From assembly GCA_022647765.1 (NCBI GenBank), contig JALCLH010000002.1, positions 124,001 through 188,000 of the forward strand: DNA of 64,000 nucleotides, read 5' to 3'. Positions 43,487-52,919 of this stretch are shown here, piece after piece. Within the stretch, counting starts at the first letter, position 1. Each line of letters opens with the position of its first letter. Source of the stretch: Acidipropionibacterium sp. Its GTDB lineage: Bacteria > Actinomycetota > Actinomycetes > Propionibacteriales > Propionibacteriaceae. A program made the position numbers and the translations under genes. The notes below the pieces were generated by a model. The model saw only the letters and a list, made by a program, of their open reading frames with translations. It was not told the DNA's origin and ran no database searches.

Positions 43487-44432
43487 ATGGAACTCCGGCA
43501 GCTGCGATACTTCTTGGCCGTCGCCGAAGAACTACACTTCGGCCGTGCCGCCGAGAAGCTGCACATGTCACAGCCCCCGCTCAGCCTGCAGGTGAGCAAG
43601 CTCGAGCGCGAGCTCGGGGTCCGCTTGTTCGACAGAAGTACCCGTAACGTGGCACTCACCCCAGCCGGGACATACCTCCGGGACGAGATGCAGCGAGTCC
43701 TCGGTGATCTGGACCAAGTCGTCGAGGAGATGCACGACTTCGCCAGCAACAAGCCACCGGAGCTGTCTCTCGGATTCGTGAGCTCGGCGAGTTACAGCCT
43801 GCTGCCCAAGGTCACGCCACTGTTCAAACAACGGCACCCTCGGGTGACGCTCACCGAGATCCCGCTCACCTCCGGAGAGCAGGTCCAGCGAGTGCTCGCC
43901 GGCACCTTGGACCTTGGCATCGTCCGAGACGAGATGCCCGGTACCGGGGCACCCGGAGACCCAAGTGGCGGTTCGCACGGCAGAGATTTAGTGTCACGCG
44001 TCGTCCACGAGGAACGCCTGGCCGTGTGCCTGCCCAAGGATCATCCGTTGGCGAGTAAGCCCGAGATCTCGGCGGACGAGATCGCCGATGTTCCCCTGAT
44101 CACCTATCCGAGAGATCTCATGCCCGGTTTCGTCGACCGGGTCACCCTCGCCCTGGGCGAGCACGCCCAAAACATCCGCACTGTGGAGCAGGTCGTCCAC
44201 CAGGAGACCGCTCTAGGGTTCGTCGCTGCAGGCGTGGGGATGACCATCCTCCCGGAATCAATCCGGGAGCTGGTACCGCCATCGGTCGCTGTGGTCCCGC
44301 TCGCCGGATCGCCCACCACCCCGGCTGATGGCAGCAACTCGTGCCCGGCCGCGGCAGAAGGCTCTGGTGGACGCCTTCCTGCGATGTCTGAGCGAGGTGT
44401 CCAGGCCGGCATCGCCATCAACTGCACCCTGA
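43487..44432 (+). pseudogene. LysR regulator of the amine island, late frameshift
   Basis: About 314 aa: HTH M-E-L-R-Q-L-R-Y-F-L-A-V-A-E-E-L-H-F-G-R-A-A and full effector domain. An extra C in the CCCC at 44319-44322 shifts the frame; without it the end reads T-T-R-L-M-A-A-T-R-A-R-P-R-Q-K-A-L-V-D-A-F-L and stops at 44432. As written, the protein has a foreign 65-residue tail to 44518, so it may still fold. ATG 43487 lies 8 bases after TAGGGT. It is divergent from OCD1 and upstream of DAO1, and is the prime candidate to bind the shared promoter elements. Confidence 0.85.
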
Positions 44433-44508
44433 CCCGATCGGTACGGATCTCTTCAGAGACCTCATCCTTATGCTCATGCTCGAGATATTTATTCTCGTTA
44501 CTTCAGTC

Positions 44509-44595
44509 ACACAATTGACATTGAAACCGTTTCACTATCAGTGATGAAGATCCGAGTATTGGACGCGAAGCAATTTCTGCGCTTTCCTGAATGAA
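44509..44595 (+). promoter_or_regulatory. Shared island promoter element, copy at DAO1
   Basis: Contains TTGACA (44515-44520), TGAAAC-C-GTTTCA (44522-44534), TCACT-ATC-AGTGA (44532-44544) and the downstream block TATTGGACG..TTCTGCGCTTTCCTGAATGA. It is almost identical to 57291-57377. Confidence 0.75.
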
Positions 44596-44678
44596 GACCG
44601 GATCCGATGCGACGCAGATCCGCTGAGACGTGCGGCATCAGGTCGCCGGGCCCGCCAACAGGAAAGCAGGAGAGAGAA

Positions 44679-45860
44679 ATGAGCGATATTGTCATCGTCG
44701 GCGCTGGAGTGATCGGCGTCTCGACCGCCTATGCGCTACTGCAACGAGGAGTCACCGACATCACCATCCTGGAGCGCAACACCGTGGCCTCCGGAGGCAC
44801 GGCGAAGTCCTCCGCGATCGTGCGATGCCACTACGGCGTCACCTCGGTGGCCGCGCTGGCCCTGGCCAGCCTGGACTTTCTGGAGAACGCCAAGGAGATC
44901 CTCGGCGCCGACATCGGCTTCGAGCAGGTCGGCTACGTGGTCGGCGTCGGCCCGGAGAACGTCGAGCCCTTCACCGCCAGCGTCAAGCACCAGCAGGCCC
45001 TCGGCGTTCCGACCGAGTTCATCGACCGCGACGCCGTCCAGGAACTGTGGCCGGTCGCCAACCTGGACGACTTCGCCGCATACTGCTGGGAACCCCGCGG
45101 CGGATACGGCGACGGCTATGCCACCGCTCAGGCTTTCGCCGCCTACCTGCGCGACCACGGCGTCACCGTCCGCCAGGGCGCCGAGGTGGCCGAGATCCTC
45201 ACCGAGGGAACCAAGGCCACCGGCGTCAAGCTGGCCGACGGGGAGACGGTGCCCGCCGGAACCGTCATTCTGGCCGGGGGCCCCTGGGTGCCCGCTCTCA
45301 CCACCCCGCTCGGCATCGACGTTCCCATCGACCCGATCCTCATCGAGCAGGTTCTTATCAACCCCGGAATGGACCTCGGCGCGCCGCCGGTCTTCTCCGA
45401 CATGGTCTCCATGCAGTACGTGCACATGCGCAAGGGTGAGCTGCTGTTCGGCAACAGCGATGCCTCCCGGCTCATCAAGTCGGTGTCCAACCTCGACGAC
45501 TACCCGGGACACGCCTCCCATGAAGCGCTGGAGCTGGTGGCTGAGAAGGCGGTGCACCGCTTCCCGGGGATCGAGAACCCCGAGGTTGCCACCACCTACA
45601 CCGGGGTCTTCGACCGGACGCCCGATGAGAACTACATCATCTCGGGCACCGACTACGACGGGTTGTTCCTGGAGACCGGGATGTCGGGGCACGGGTTCAA
45701 GACCTCCCCCGCGATCGGGCGTCTGGCCGCCGAGCTGATTCTCGACGGGGATACCACGATTCCGAATGTCACGGCCTCGGACTTCCGGCTGTCCCGGTTC
45801 GCCGAGGGGGACCTGCTCACCAGCCCCTTCCCGTACAAGGGAGCCTCCGGAATCCGCTGA
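44679..45860 (+). CDS. DAO-family FAD oxidoreductase 1
   Basis: 393 aa. N-terminal I-V-I-V-G-A-G-V-I-G-V-S-T-A-Y-A-L-L FAD site, central G-G-Y-G-D-G-Y-A-T-A-Q, and C-terminal G-L-F-L-E-T-G-M-S-G-H-G-F-K-T-S-P; the D-amino-acid-oxidase-like fold of sarcosine oxidase beta, glycine oxidase and octopine oxidase B subunits. There is no signal peptide. It should oxidise a primary or secondary amine carbon next to a carboxylate. With no ETF next to it, electrons may go to the ETF coded at 51928-53702. AGGAGAGAG precedes ATG 44679. Paralogue at 56026. Confidence 0.88.
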   Translation: MSDIVIVGAGVIGVSTAYALLQRGVTDITILERNTVASGGTAKSSAIVRCHYGVTSVAALALASLDFLENAKEILGADIGFEQVGYVVGVGPENVEPFTASVKHQQALGVPTEFIDRDAVQELWPVANLDDFAAYCWEPRGGYGDGYATAQAFAAYLRDHGVTVRQGAEVAEILTEGTKATGVKLADGETVPAGTVILAGGPWVPALTTPLGIDVPIDPILIEQVLINPGMDLGAPPVFSDMVSMQYVHMRKGELLFGNSDASRLIKSVSNLDDYPGHASHEALELVAEKAVHRFPGIENPEVATTYTGVFDRTPDENYIISGTDYDGLFLETGMSGHGFKTSPAIGRLAAELILDGDTTIPNVTASDFRLSRFAEGDLLTSPFPYKGASGIR

Positions 45861-45874
45861 ACAGGAGCACAACC

Positions 45875-45940
45875 ATGAACACACCGGCGGAGCCGCACGA
45901 ATCGGCAAGCATCGCCATCGTCGGTGCAGGCCTGGCGTGA
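45875..45940 (+). pseudogene. Beheaded flavoprotein gene (21 codons)
   Basis: Twelve bases after the DAO1 stop, ACAGGAGC and an ATG open a frame reading M-N-T-P-A-E-P-H-E-S-A-S then I-A-I-V-G-A-G-L-A, the start of a dinucleotide-binding fold, which ends at a TGA. This looks like the 5' end of a further flavoprotein cut at a rearrangement. The rest of 45941-46117 has only a hairpin. Confidence 0.6.
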
Positions 45941-46001
45941 GCGGCAACTGCCTGGCGTCTGCACAGCACAGCAGAGCAAAGAGGCGCTCGTTGGCGCAGC
46001 G

Positions 46002-46074
46002 AGAACTGACGAGACTGTCCCCGTCCCGAGGCACTCACCCCTCCGGAGCCGACCGTTTCGTCAGTTCTCGCAGT
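46002..46074. repeat. Palindrome with 14-bp perfect arms
   Basis: GCGAGAACTGACGA (46002-46015) pairs with TCGTCAGTTCTCGC (46061-46074). Its size (73 bp) and design resemble the extragenic palindromes, but the arm sequence is different. It is located between convergent genes at a rearrangement scar; it could end the aminotransferase operon. Confidence 0.65.
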
Positions 46075-46117
46075 CTCCGGTTCGGCATCCCGACCGGTGA
46101 CCTGGGGAAGCGCCCGA

Positions 46118-47251
46118 TCAGAGTGCGTCGGCGAGGCGATGAATTCCCGCCTCAATCCTCTCGTTGCTCTGCGTGAGACTGAGCCGCAGATATCGCTCCC
46201 CAAATCCGGGAATCTCGCCGAATGCGACCCCCGGAACGGTGGCGACTCCGTGGTCGATGAGTCTTAGGGCGAAGTCGAAGGAGTCGCCGATCTGCTCGGG
46301 AAGCCGGATCAGGCGGTAGAAGGTGCCTTTCGGCTCCCACGACTCGATGCCGGCCTCGGCCAGCAGCTCGCTGACTCGCGCCTGCCGTTGCTGGTAGAAG
46401 GTGCGTGCGCCGGAACTCTCCTCGTTGCTGACCAGCCCGAGGGCGGCGCACTGGGAGATCGACGAGGGCGACCCCATCAGGCCCATCAGTACCATGGGGA
46501 ATCGTTCAGCGAGGCCGTCGGGGACCAGCGCATAGCCGATCCGGTACCCGGTCATCGAGAACTCCTTGGAGAAGGAGTGCGCGCTGATCACCCGGTCCGG
46601 TGCCAGCGCGAAAGCACTGACCGGTGTTCCGGTGAACTGCATCGCGGCGTACACCTCGTCGGAGATGATCCAGGTGTCGTACCGGCGGCAGAGGTCGGCG
46701 ATCTCGAGAATGGTCTTCGCATCAAGCACGCACCCGGCGGGGTTGTGCGGCGAGTTGAGCAGGATGGCGCACGTTCCGGTGGCGAACAGCTGCTCGATCT
46801 CGTTGAGGTCCGGTTGCCAGTCCCGCGCGGGATCCAGGCCATAGGTCACAGTCCGGAATCCGAGGAGCGGGCCGAGGGACCGGTAGTTGGGATACCCGGG
46901 AGTCGGGATGGCGATGGAGTCTCCGGCGTCGACGAACAGCGCCTCGGCTGCGTTGAGTGCACCGGTACCGCCTGCAGTGACGACGACGGAACTTGGCGAG
47001 ACGTCGCAGCAGAAGGCCTCCGAATGCCGCAGCGCGAGCCGCCGGCGCAGCTCCGGAAGACCGGCCGTGGGTGCGTAGAAGCTGCCTTTGGCGACGACCT
47101 CCGGCATGATCTGGTTGAGCAGCGTCGGCTCGGGATAGTCCGGATCGCCAATGTCGAGACGCACGAGATCAGGGCCACAGGTGTTGGCCTTCTCGGAGAT
47201 CTGTCTGATGGTGGAGTAGCGCAGCGCCGCAGCGCGAGAACTGATGTGCAT
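46118..47251 (-). CDS. Pyridoxal-phosphate aminotransferase, class I/II
   Basis: 377 aa. N-P-A-G with substrate-binding Asn (S-P-H-N-P-A-G), I-I-S-D-E-V-Y-A, Schiff-base Lys in H-S-F-S-K-E-F-S-M-T-G-Y-R-I-G-Y, and Arg near the C-terminus (R-L-S-L-T-Q-S). Cytosolic. Likely transaminates the imported amino acid to a 2-oxo acid. It is last in a six-gene operon, 10 bp after the 2-hydroxyacid dehydrogenase gene. Confidence 0.9.
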   Translation of the reverse strand: MHISSRAAALRYSTIRQISEKANTCGPDLVRLDIGDPDYPEPTLLNQIMPEVVAKGSFYAPTAGLPELRRRLALRHSEAFCCDVSPSSVVVTAGGTGALNAAEALFVDAGDSIAIPTPGYPNYRSLGPLLGFRTVTYGLDPARDWQPDLNEIEQLFATGTCAILLNSPHNPAGCVLDAKTILEIADLCRRYDTWIISDEVYAAMQFTGTPVSAFALAPDRVISAHSFSKEFSMTGYRIGYALVPDGLAERFPMVLMGLMGSPSSISQCAALGLVSNEESSGARTFYQQRQARVSELLAEAGIESWEPKGTFYRLIRLPEQIGDSFDFALRLIDHGVATVPGVAFGEIPGFGERYLRLSLTQSNERIEAGIHRLADAL

Positions 47252-47261
47252 GGGAAGCTCC

Positions 47262-48269
47262 TCATGGTGTGTCGGAGGCGAGACGTGCGAGCCGCTGAGC
47301 GACCATCCGGTAGCCCTTCACGGACGACTGCGGCGACAGCCAGGCCATGTGCGGTGTGATGATGGCGTTCCGGCAGTCGATCAAGGGATCCTGCGGATCC
47401 GGGGGTTCGGTGGCCAGGACATCGAGCCATGCCTGTGAGACCCTGCCGGTGTTCAGCGCGTCGGCGAGGGCATCCTGGTCAATGATCCCGGCGCGCGCGG
47501 TGTTGATGATGACGATGCCCTCATGGGCCGCCTCGAGCTCACGGCGCCCGATCATCCCGCGGGTGCCGTCAGTGAGCGGGACGTGCACCGAGACGATGTC
47601 CGCCTGTCTCATCAGCGTGCCAATGCCGACCTGTGCGATGCCGGCCTTCAGGGTCGCTGCCGGCAGGGCAGAGCGGTTGCACACCATGACCCGCATGCCC
47701 AGCGCCAAGGCGTCGGCGGCCACCAGCCGGGCGATGCCGCCGAAGCCGATCAGGCCGAGAGTGGTCAATGAGACGAGGCGGGGGTGGGTCTGCAACGACC
47801 CCCATCCCCCGTCTCGTACCAAGGAGACGCCGTTCGCCAGGTCGCGCACTGCGGCGAGGATGCAGGCGAGGGTGTGATCGGCCACCTCCCTGCTGTTGAA
47901 CCCTTGGGCGGTGACGACGGGGATGCCGGCCCGGCTGAGGGCCTCCAGATCGAGGTGGTCGGTGCCGATCGAGGTGGTGGCCACCGCCCGCAGCCCGGGC
48001 AGCGCAGGCAGTTGGGAACCGTCCAGACGAGTACCCGGCGGCACGATCAGCTCGGTGATCCGCGGATCGCCCTGCGGGATGGACGGCGCGACACTCACCT
48101 GCCAGTGGCCGCCAAGGATCGAGGTCAGTTCGCGAAGCTGCTCGTCGATCTTCAGGCGGGTCACGACCACGAGGGTGTGCGCGTCGTCCTCCCCAGCGGG
48201 TGCAGGCACGTTCTCGGTGACCGCGGCGCCACTGGGTACAGCGGGCGGCGGATCCGGAAGACTGCTCAC
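47262..48269 (-). CDS. D-isomer-specific 2-hydroxyacid dehydrogenase
   Basis: 335 aa. NAD-binding L-G-L-I-G-F-G-G-I-A-R-L-V-A, catalytic Arg in I-I-N-T-A-R-A-G, Glu in A-T-E-P-P-D-P-Q, His in I-I-T-P-H-M-A-W. Reduces a 2-oxo acid to the D-hydroxy acid or the reverse; the partner aminotransferase could supply that oxo acid. A Pro-rich N-terminal extension of about 30 residues is unusual. It starts with GTG overlapping the SDR stop by 4 bases (GTGA). Confidence 0.9.
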   Translation of the reverse strand: MSSLPDPPPAVPSGAAVTENVPAPAGEDDAHTLVVVTRLKIDEQLRELTSILGGHWQVSVAPSIPQGDPRITELIVPPGTRLDGSQLPALPGLRAVATTSIGTDHLDLEALSRAGIPVVTAQGFNSREVADHTLACILAAVRDLANGVSLVRDGGWGSLQTHPRLVSLTTLGLIGFGGIARLVAADALALGMRVMVCNRSALPAATLKAGIAQVGIGTLMRQADIVSVHVPLTDGTRGMIGRRELEAAHEGIVIINTARAGIIDQDALADALNTGRVSQAWLDVLATEPPDPQDPLIDCRNAIITPHMAWLSPQSSVKGYRMVAQRLARLASDTP

Positions 48270-49006
48270 ACCATGTCCTCGAGGCGGCAGTTGACGAGTA
48301 GCTCAGCCACCGACGCCGTGTTGGGCAGCTCGATCATCGTGCGGATGAGTTCGGCAATCGTCTCCGGCCGGGTCATCTCGGCGGTGCTGACCTTGGTCAC
48401 AGAAGCAGTCATGTCAGTGTCTACGAAGCTCGGGCACAGCACGCAGACCCGCACTCCGTCCTCCCAGCCCTGTTGGCGCAGGGTGTGCGCCAACCCGACC
48501 ACGGCGAATTTGCTCTCGGTGTATGCGATGTGGTCATTTCGTACCCGCTTGCCAGACATCGATGCGACAAGAAGGATCCGACCGGAGCCGCTGCGCCGCA
48601 GATCGGGCAGCACCGCCTGGGCGAGCACCGTCGGCGCCAGCGTGTTGATCCGCCAGGTGTGTTCCAGCTGCTCGGTGGTGACGTTCGCAAAAGGCTCGTC
48701 GCCGCTCATCCCGGCGCAGTGCACCAAGGCGTCAATGCGCCCGAACCGCTCCAGCACCGCCGCCCGCCAGGTCGCCGCAGTGCCCGGATCGTCGGCGTCA
48801 TAGTGCTCCACCTGTACCGCTGGTTTGGTGCCGGGACGCAGATCCTCCGGCACCCTGGAGGCGTCGCGGACGCCCAGCGAGAGAGTCCAGCCGTTCTGGA
48901 GCAGGCACCGGGCGGCCGCCAGGCCGATCCCCCGGGTCCCACCGGTGACCAGGCCCACCCGGGGAGTGGTGTTGCCGTCGTCGTTCGGATATGCGGACAT
49001 CGTCAC
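48266..49006 (-). CDS. Short-chain dehydrogenase/reductase of the importer operon
   Basis: 246 aa: V-T-G-G-T-R-G-I-G cofactor loop, H-C-A-G-M-S-G, catalytic V-A-S-M-S and Y-T-E-S-K. The substrate is unknown. The start is GTG 49006 overlapping the ATPase stop, or ATG two codons later. Tight coupling with an amino-acid importer and an aminotransferase suggests it acts on the carbon skeleton of the same substrate. Confidence 0.87.
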   Translation of the reverse strand: MTMSAYPNDDGNTTPRVGLVTGGTRGIGLAAARCLLQNGWTLSLGVRDASRVPEDLRPGTKPAVQVEHYDADDPGTAATWRAAVLERFGRIDALVHCAGMSGDEPFANVTTEQLEHTWRINTLAPTVLAQAVLPDLRRSGSGRILLVASMSGKRVRNDHIAYTESKFAVVGLAHTLRQQGWEDGVRVCVLCPSFVDTDMTASVTKVSTAEMTRPETIAELIRTMIELPNTASVAELLVNCRLEDMV

Positions 49007-49764
49007 AGCACTTTCGAGAGGAAGGACCGGGTGCGCTCCTGCTGCGGCTCGTCAATGATCTGTTCGGGCGAACCGGACTCGACGATCCGCCCCTCGTCCA
49101 TGAAGATCACCCGGTCGGCAACCTCGCGGGCGAAGGAGATCTCGTGGGTGACCACGATCATCGTCATCCCCTCGCGGGCGAGATCCTTCATCACCCTCAG
49201 CACTTCGCCGACGCGCTCAGGATCGAGGGCACTCGTCGGCTCGTCGAAGAGCATTGCGGCCGGATGCATCGCCAGGCACCGTGCGATTGCCACCCGCTGC
49301 TGCTGACCGCCCGACAGCTGAGCCGGGTAGTGGTCTCCGAAACCGCCCAGCCCAACGTCCTCGAGGAGGGTCTGCACTTCTTCCATGACCTCCTTCCTCA
49401 GCCTCCGCCGGACCATGACAGGACCTAGAGCGATGTTCTCAGCGGCAACCAGGTTGGGAAAGAGATTGAAACGCTGGAAGACCATTCCCATGTTCTCCCG
49501 CTGGGCAGCCAGAACCTTCGGGGGCAGACGGGTGTACACGTTCCCCTGCTTCGAGTAGCCCATCAGCTCGCCGTCGACGAGGATCTCTCCGGAGTCGATC
49601 TCCTCGAGGCTGTTGATGCATCGCAGCATGGTGGACTTCCCGGACCCGGAGGGGCCGATGACACAGACCACTTCGCCCTTGTGCACAGTGAGGTTCACGT
49701 CGAAGAGAACCTGGATCTTCCCGTAGGACTTGTCGATATGCGACAGGCGTATCAGCTCGGTCAT
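49003..49764 (-). CDS. Polar amino-acid ABC importer, ATP-binding protein
   Basis: 253 aa, GlnQ/HisP type: Walker [13 protein letters not shown]-loop V-F-Q-R-F-N-L-F, signature L-S-G-G-Q-Q-Q-R, Walker B M-L-F-D-E-P, H-loop V-T-H-E. It powers uptake together with the permease and the binding protein just upstream. The ATG overlaps the permease stop (ATGA). Confidence 0.95.
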   Translation of the reverse strand: MTELIRLSHIDKSYGKIQVLFDVNLTVHKGEVVCVIGPSGSGKSTMLRCINSLEEIDSGEILVDGELMGYSKQGNVYTRLPPKVLAAQRENMGMVFQRFNLFPNLVAAENIALGPVMVRRRLRKEVMEEVQTLLEDVGLGGFGDHYPAQLSGGQQQRVAIARCLAMHPAAMLFDEPTSALDPERVGEVLRVMKDLAREGMTMIVVTHEISFAREVADRVIFMDEGRIVESGSPEQIIDEPQQERTRSFLSKVL

Positions 49765-50666
49765 ACGGCACTCTCCTTGCTGGTCTCTCCAGCGAACTGA
49801 ACGGATGGGGTCGGAACCTGATCCGTGACAGCCGGCTTGACGACCTTCCGGTTGAAATTGCTGTTCGTGAGGCTTCGGCTGAAGTACTTCTCAACGTAGT
49901 GCTGGGCGACGGTGAGCACCGTGGTGAGCGCGAGGTACCAGATAGTCGCCACGATCAGCAGCGGAATGGTCTGGAAGTTCATCGAGTAGATCACCTGCGC
50001 GGAGTGCAGCAGGTCGGCCGCCCCGAGGACGCTCACCAGCGAGGTGTTCTTGAGCATTCCCACCAACTGATTCCCGGTTGGCGGAATGATGGCTCGCATG
50101 GCCTGGGGAAGGACGACCTTGCGCAGGATCTGTGCGGGACGAAGGCCGAGTGCTTCGGCGGCCTCCGTCTGCCCGGGATCGACGCTGAGCAGGCCAGCTC
50201 TGACGATCTCGGCCATGTAAGCGCCTTCGTTGAGCCCCAGCCCAAGGATGGCAGCGGTCATCGGTGTGATAATCGCATTGATGTCGATCTGCATCCCTCC
50301 AATGGACAACGAGGGCAGGAGTGCCGACAGGTTGTACCAGAAGATGAGTTGCACCAGTAGTGGGCTACCGCGGAAGAACCCGATATAGGCCGATGCGAGC
50401 CAGGACAGGAGACCAGACTTCGATCGCACCGCCACGGCCAGCAGCACACCGAGCACAATGCCGATCGCCATTGAGACGAAAGTGAGCCAGATCGTCAGCC
50501 AGATGCCACCGAGGATGGCAGGTGCTGTGATGTATTGGCCCACAACATCCCAGTGGAACCGCTTGTTCGTCGCCATGAACGCGACGAGAGCGAGTGTCAC
50601 TGGAATAGCGATCACCCAACCTATGATCAGTGTCTTAGGTCGGTAAGGCTTGCGAATGTCGGTCAT
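49761..50666 (-). CDS. Polar amino-acid ABC importer, permease
   Basis: 301 aa, HisM/GlnP type. A cytosolic N-terminus, five or so helices, and the EAA loop [30 protein letters not shown] is the other family motif. A single permease gene implies a homodimer. The C-terminal 35 residues are a hydrophilic tail. ATG 50666 is chosen (GAGAGGA upstream) over an extension of 20 codons. Confidence 0.93.
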   Translation of the reverse strand: MTDIRKPYRPKTLIIGWVIAIPVTLALVAFMATNKRFHWDVVGQYITAPAILGGIWLTIWLTFVSMAIGIVLGVLLAVAVRSKSGLLSWLASAYIGFFRGSPLLVQLIFWYNLSALLPSLSIGGMQIDINAIITPMTAAILGLGLNEGAYMAEIVRAGLLSVDPGQTEAAEALGLRPAQILRKVVLPQAMRAIIPPTGNQLVGMLKNTSLVSVLGAADLLHSAQVIYSMNFQTIPLLIVATIWYLALTTVLTVAQHYVEKYFSRSLTNSNFNRKVVKPAVTDQVPTPSVQFAGETSKESAV

Positions 50667-50744
50667 AAGAATCCTCTCTCGACGATTCCCGGCAGCACGA
50701 CTGGAGATCAGTGTCGGGGCTCGCATCGGTCCTCGGTCGGTGGC

Positions 50745-51722
50745 CTACGGCTTTGCAGCGGTGTGTACGACAACCTCGCTGATGGTGTTGTCCTTGAGGC
50801 CCCAGGTAGCGAAGCTCTCCTTGTACTCGGGCAGCGTGATGATGTGCTTCATCGCAGCGGTGAGAGCCGGGGTCAGTTTGCTCCCCGCCTTCGTCGCGAT
50901 GGTCACCGTCCCCTCGTCCTCCTGGTTGACGGTTCCAGCGATCTTCAGATCGGGCTGCTTCTGAATGCTGTACGACATGTTCGGCGTATCACCGACCACG
51001 CCGTCCAGCCGCTTGGAACTCAGCTGCACCAAAGCCTCAGGCATGCTGGGGAGCGTCACCACTTTGATGGCAGGCTTCCCCTTGCTGAGGCAGAGATTCT
51101 TGTTGACCTTCGGCAGCGTTGTGTTCTGCTGGAAGGAACCCTGCTGCACGCCGATCTGCTTGCCGCACATGTCGCCTTCACCGGTCATGGTGGCGCCCTG
51201 GGCTGGCACGACGAGTGAGCTACCCCAGTGTGCATAGTCGATCATGTCGAGGACTTTGACACGATCAGGGCTGGACGACATGCTCGCTACCGCGAAATCG
51301 AAGCGGCCGGCCTCGAGTGCAGGAATAATCCCATCGAACTGGACGTTGGAGATATCCACCTTGAGCCCGAGAGTCTGGCCGATGAGTCGCGCCACGTCTG
51401 GATTGAGACCGATGACGGTATGGCCATCTGTGTCGAAGAACTTCGTGGGAGCCGATCCCACGTTCATGACGACCTTCAGTGTACCGGCACTCTTCACATC
51501 GGCAGGCAGGAGATCAACCGCAGGCTGATATGGCTTCACGCTGTTAAAATCGTTGAGCCCCTGCTTGATCTGGCCGCCAGCGCTGGCACTGCTGCCAGCG
51601 CTGGCATCGGCACTTCCGGAACCACTGCCTCCGCACGCGGCCAGTGAGGCCGCGCTAATGATCGCGATTCCGGCGATGATCATTGATCGTCCGGTGTTGC
51701 GCAGCCTGTGTGGTTGTCTCAT
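50745..51722 (-). CDS. Polar amino-acid ABC importer, binding lipoprotein
   Basis: 325 aa. Signal peptide ending S-L-A-A-C (lipobox), Gly/Ser/Ala linker, then an SBP_bac_3 domain with F-D-T-D-G-H-T-V-I-G-L-N-P-D-V-A and L-E-A-G-R-F-D-F-A-V-A-S-M, as in polar amino-acid or opine-binding proteins. First gene of the six-gene operon. The 205-bp region upstream (51723-51927) is AT-rich and probably holds the promoter, but I see no clear operator. Confidence 0.92.
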   Translation of the reverse strand: MRQPHRLRNTGRSMIIAGIAIISAASLAACGGSGSGSADASAGSSASAGGQIKQGLNDFNSVKPYQPAVDLLPADVKSAGTLKVVMNVGSAPTKFFDTDGHTVIGLNPDVARLIGQTLGLKVDISNVQFDGIIPALEAGRFDFAVASMSSSPDRVKVLDMIDYAHWGSSLVVPAQGATMTGEGDMCGKQIGVQQGSFQQNTTLPKVNKNLCLSKGKPAIKVVTLPSMPEALVQLSSKRLDGVVGDTPNMSYSIQKQPDLKIAGTVNQEDEGTVTIATKAGSKLTPALTAAMKHIITLPEYKESFATWGLKDNTISEVVVHTAAKP

Positions 51723-51927
51723 GTGGCACCTCAGAAGTTGATCTAGCGAACTGATGACTCCTGATAAGTTAGGCGAGAATCGTTTCGGAGAAGTTTCATC
51801 TTGTTAAGATCTGGGCTATTGATGACATGACATGATCCGCGTTTAATACTCATTTGTGCAGTATTATTCGTGATTTTGAATAAATCCGGAGAGAGCGTGG
51901 CCCCTGGATCTTACAGAGGAAAAGTTC

Positions 51928-52881
51928 CTACTTCTTCAACTGTTCGAGGGCCTTGGGGACGATCTGGGTGAAGTCCCCGACGATCGACAGATCCGCCAGC
52001 TGATGGATCGGGGCGTCGGGGTCACTGTTGATCGCCACGATCCGGCCCGCAGCACGGATCCCCGCCACGTGCTGCATGGCCCCCGAGATCCCCAGAGCGA
52101 TGTACAGATCCGGGGAGATGGTCTTACCGGTCTGGCCGACCTGAAGATCAGCCGGCACCCAGCCCTCATCCACCGCCACCCGCGACGCGCCCACCGCACC
52201 ACCCAGCGCGTCGGCCAGCTGGTCGACCAGAGTGAAATCACCCTCGGTGCCGCGCCCGCCGGCCACCACGACTGCGGCCTCGGTGAGCTTGGGACGCCCG
52301 GTCGAGGCCGCCGGAGTCCACTCGGTGACGGTGGCTTCTGGATGCTCAGGCGTGTAGGCGAAGCTGGAGTGCTCCACCGCCGGGGACGTGGAGGCGGAGG
52401 TCGCGGTGACTGATCCTGGGACCAAGGTGCACACCGCCACCGGGGTAGCGGCCCGCGCGGTCACCGTGTACCGACCCGACCCCACCACCTTCGTTGCCTG
52501 AACGTGGTCCCCCTCGACGCTCACATCCGAGATGTCGGTGATCAGGGCCGCGCCCAGACGGTCGGCAATCAGGGCGGCAGTCTCGTTGCCATCGGCACCG
52601 GCACTCGCCAGGACCAGCCCTGCGCCGAGGCGGGTGGCCACATCGGCCACCGCCGCGGCAGTGGCGGTGGCCAACGTGGTCGCCGCGGCCGGGCAGTCGA
52701 CGACCTCGATGCTGGCAGCACCATACTGAGCCAGAACATCGGTTGCCGCTGCAGCCGCATCGGCGCCGCCGACCAGGACGGCAGCCGCATCACCGAGACC
52801 GCGGGCCAGAGTCAGCAGGTCACCGGCTCCGGAATCAGGGACGCCGTCGGTCGTGGGAACAAGAACAAGAATCTGAACCAT
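51928..52881 (-). CDS. etfA: Electron transfer flavoprotein alpha subunit
   Basis: 317 aa. The C-terminal FAD domain is intact: [37 protein letters not shown] and I-N-S-D-P-D-A-P-I. It receives electrons from a flavin dehydrogenase, here most likely the DAO protein coded upstream, and passes them to the EtfD-like membrane protein. It is last in the operon DAO2-etfD-etfB-etfA. Confidence 0.95.
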   Translation of the reverse strand: MVQILVLVPTTDGVPDSGAGDLLTLARGLGDAAAVLVGGADAAAAATDVLAQYGAASIEVVDCPAAATTLATATAAAVADVATRLGAGLVLASAGADGNETAALIADRLGAALITDISDVSVEGDHVQATKVVGSGRYTVTARAATPVAVCTLVPGSVTATSASTSPAVEHSSFAYTPEHPEATVTEWTPAASTGRPKLTEAAVVVAGGRGTEGDFTLVDQLADALGGAVGASRVAVDEGWVPADLQVGQTGKTISPDLYIALGISGAMQHVAGIRAAGRIVAINSDPDAPIHQLADLSIVGDFTQIVPKALEQLKK

Positions 52882-52919
52882 CGAAGAACTCCTGGAATAA
52901 GAGATAAACGCGTGGGGGG

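Larger units (their letters stand above)
44509..45860 (+). repeat. 1352-bp inverted repeat, left copy (DAO1 and promoter)
   Basis: Matches 57377-56026 on the other strand without any length difference. Homology starts at ACACAATTGACA and ends exactly at the TGA of the DAO gene. The proteins differ at about 41 of 393 positions by my hand alignment. Confidence 0.85.

Noticed and set aside
43321-43752. 143-aa frame on the minus strand upstream of OCD1
   Set aside because: It is antisense to the LysR HTH and runs through the shared promoter element; no ribosome site or family match.
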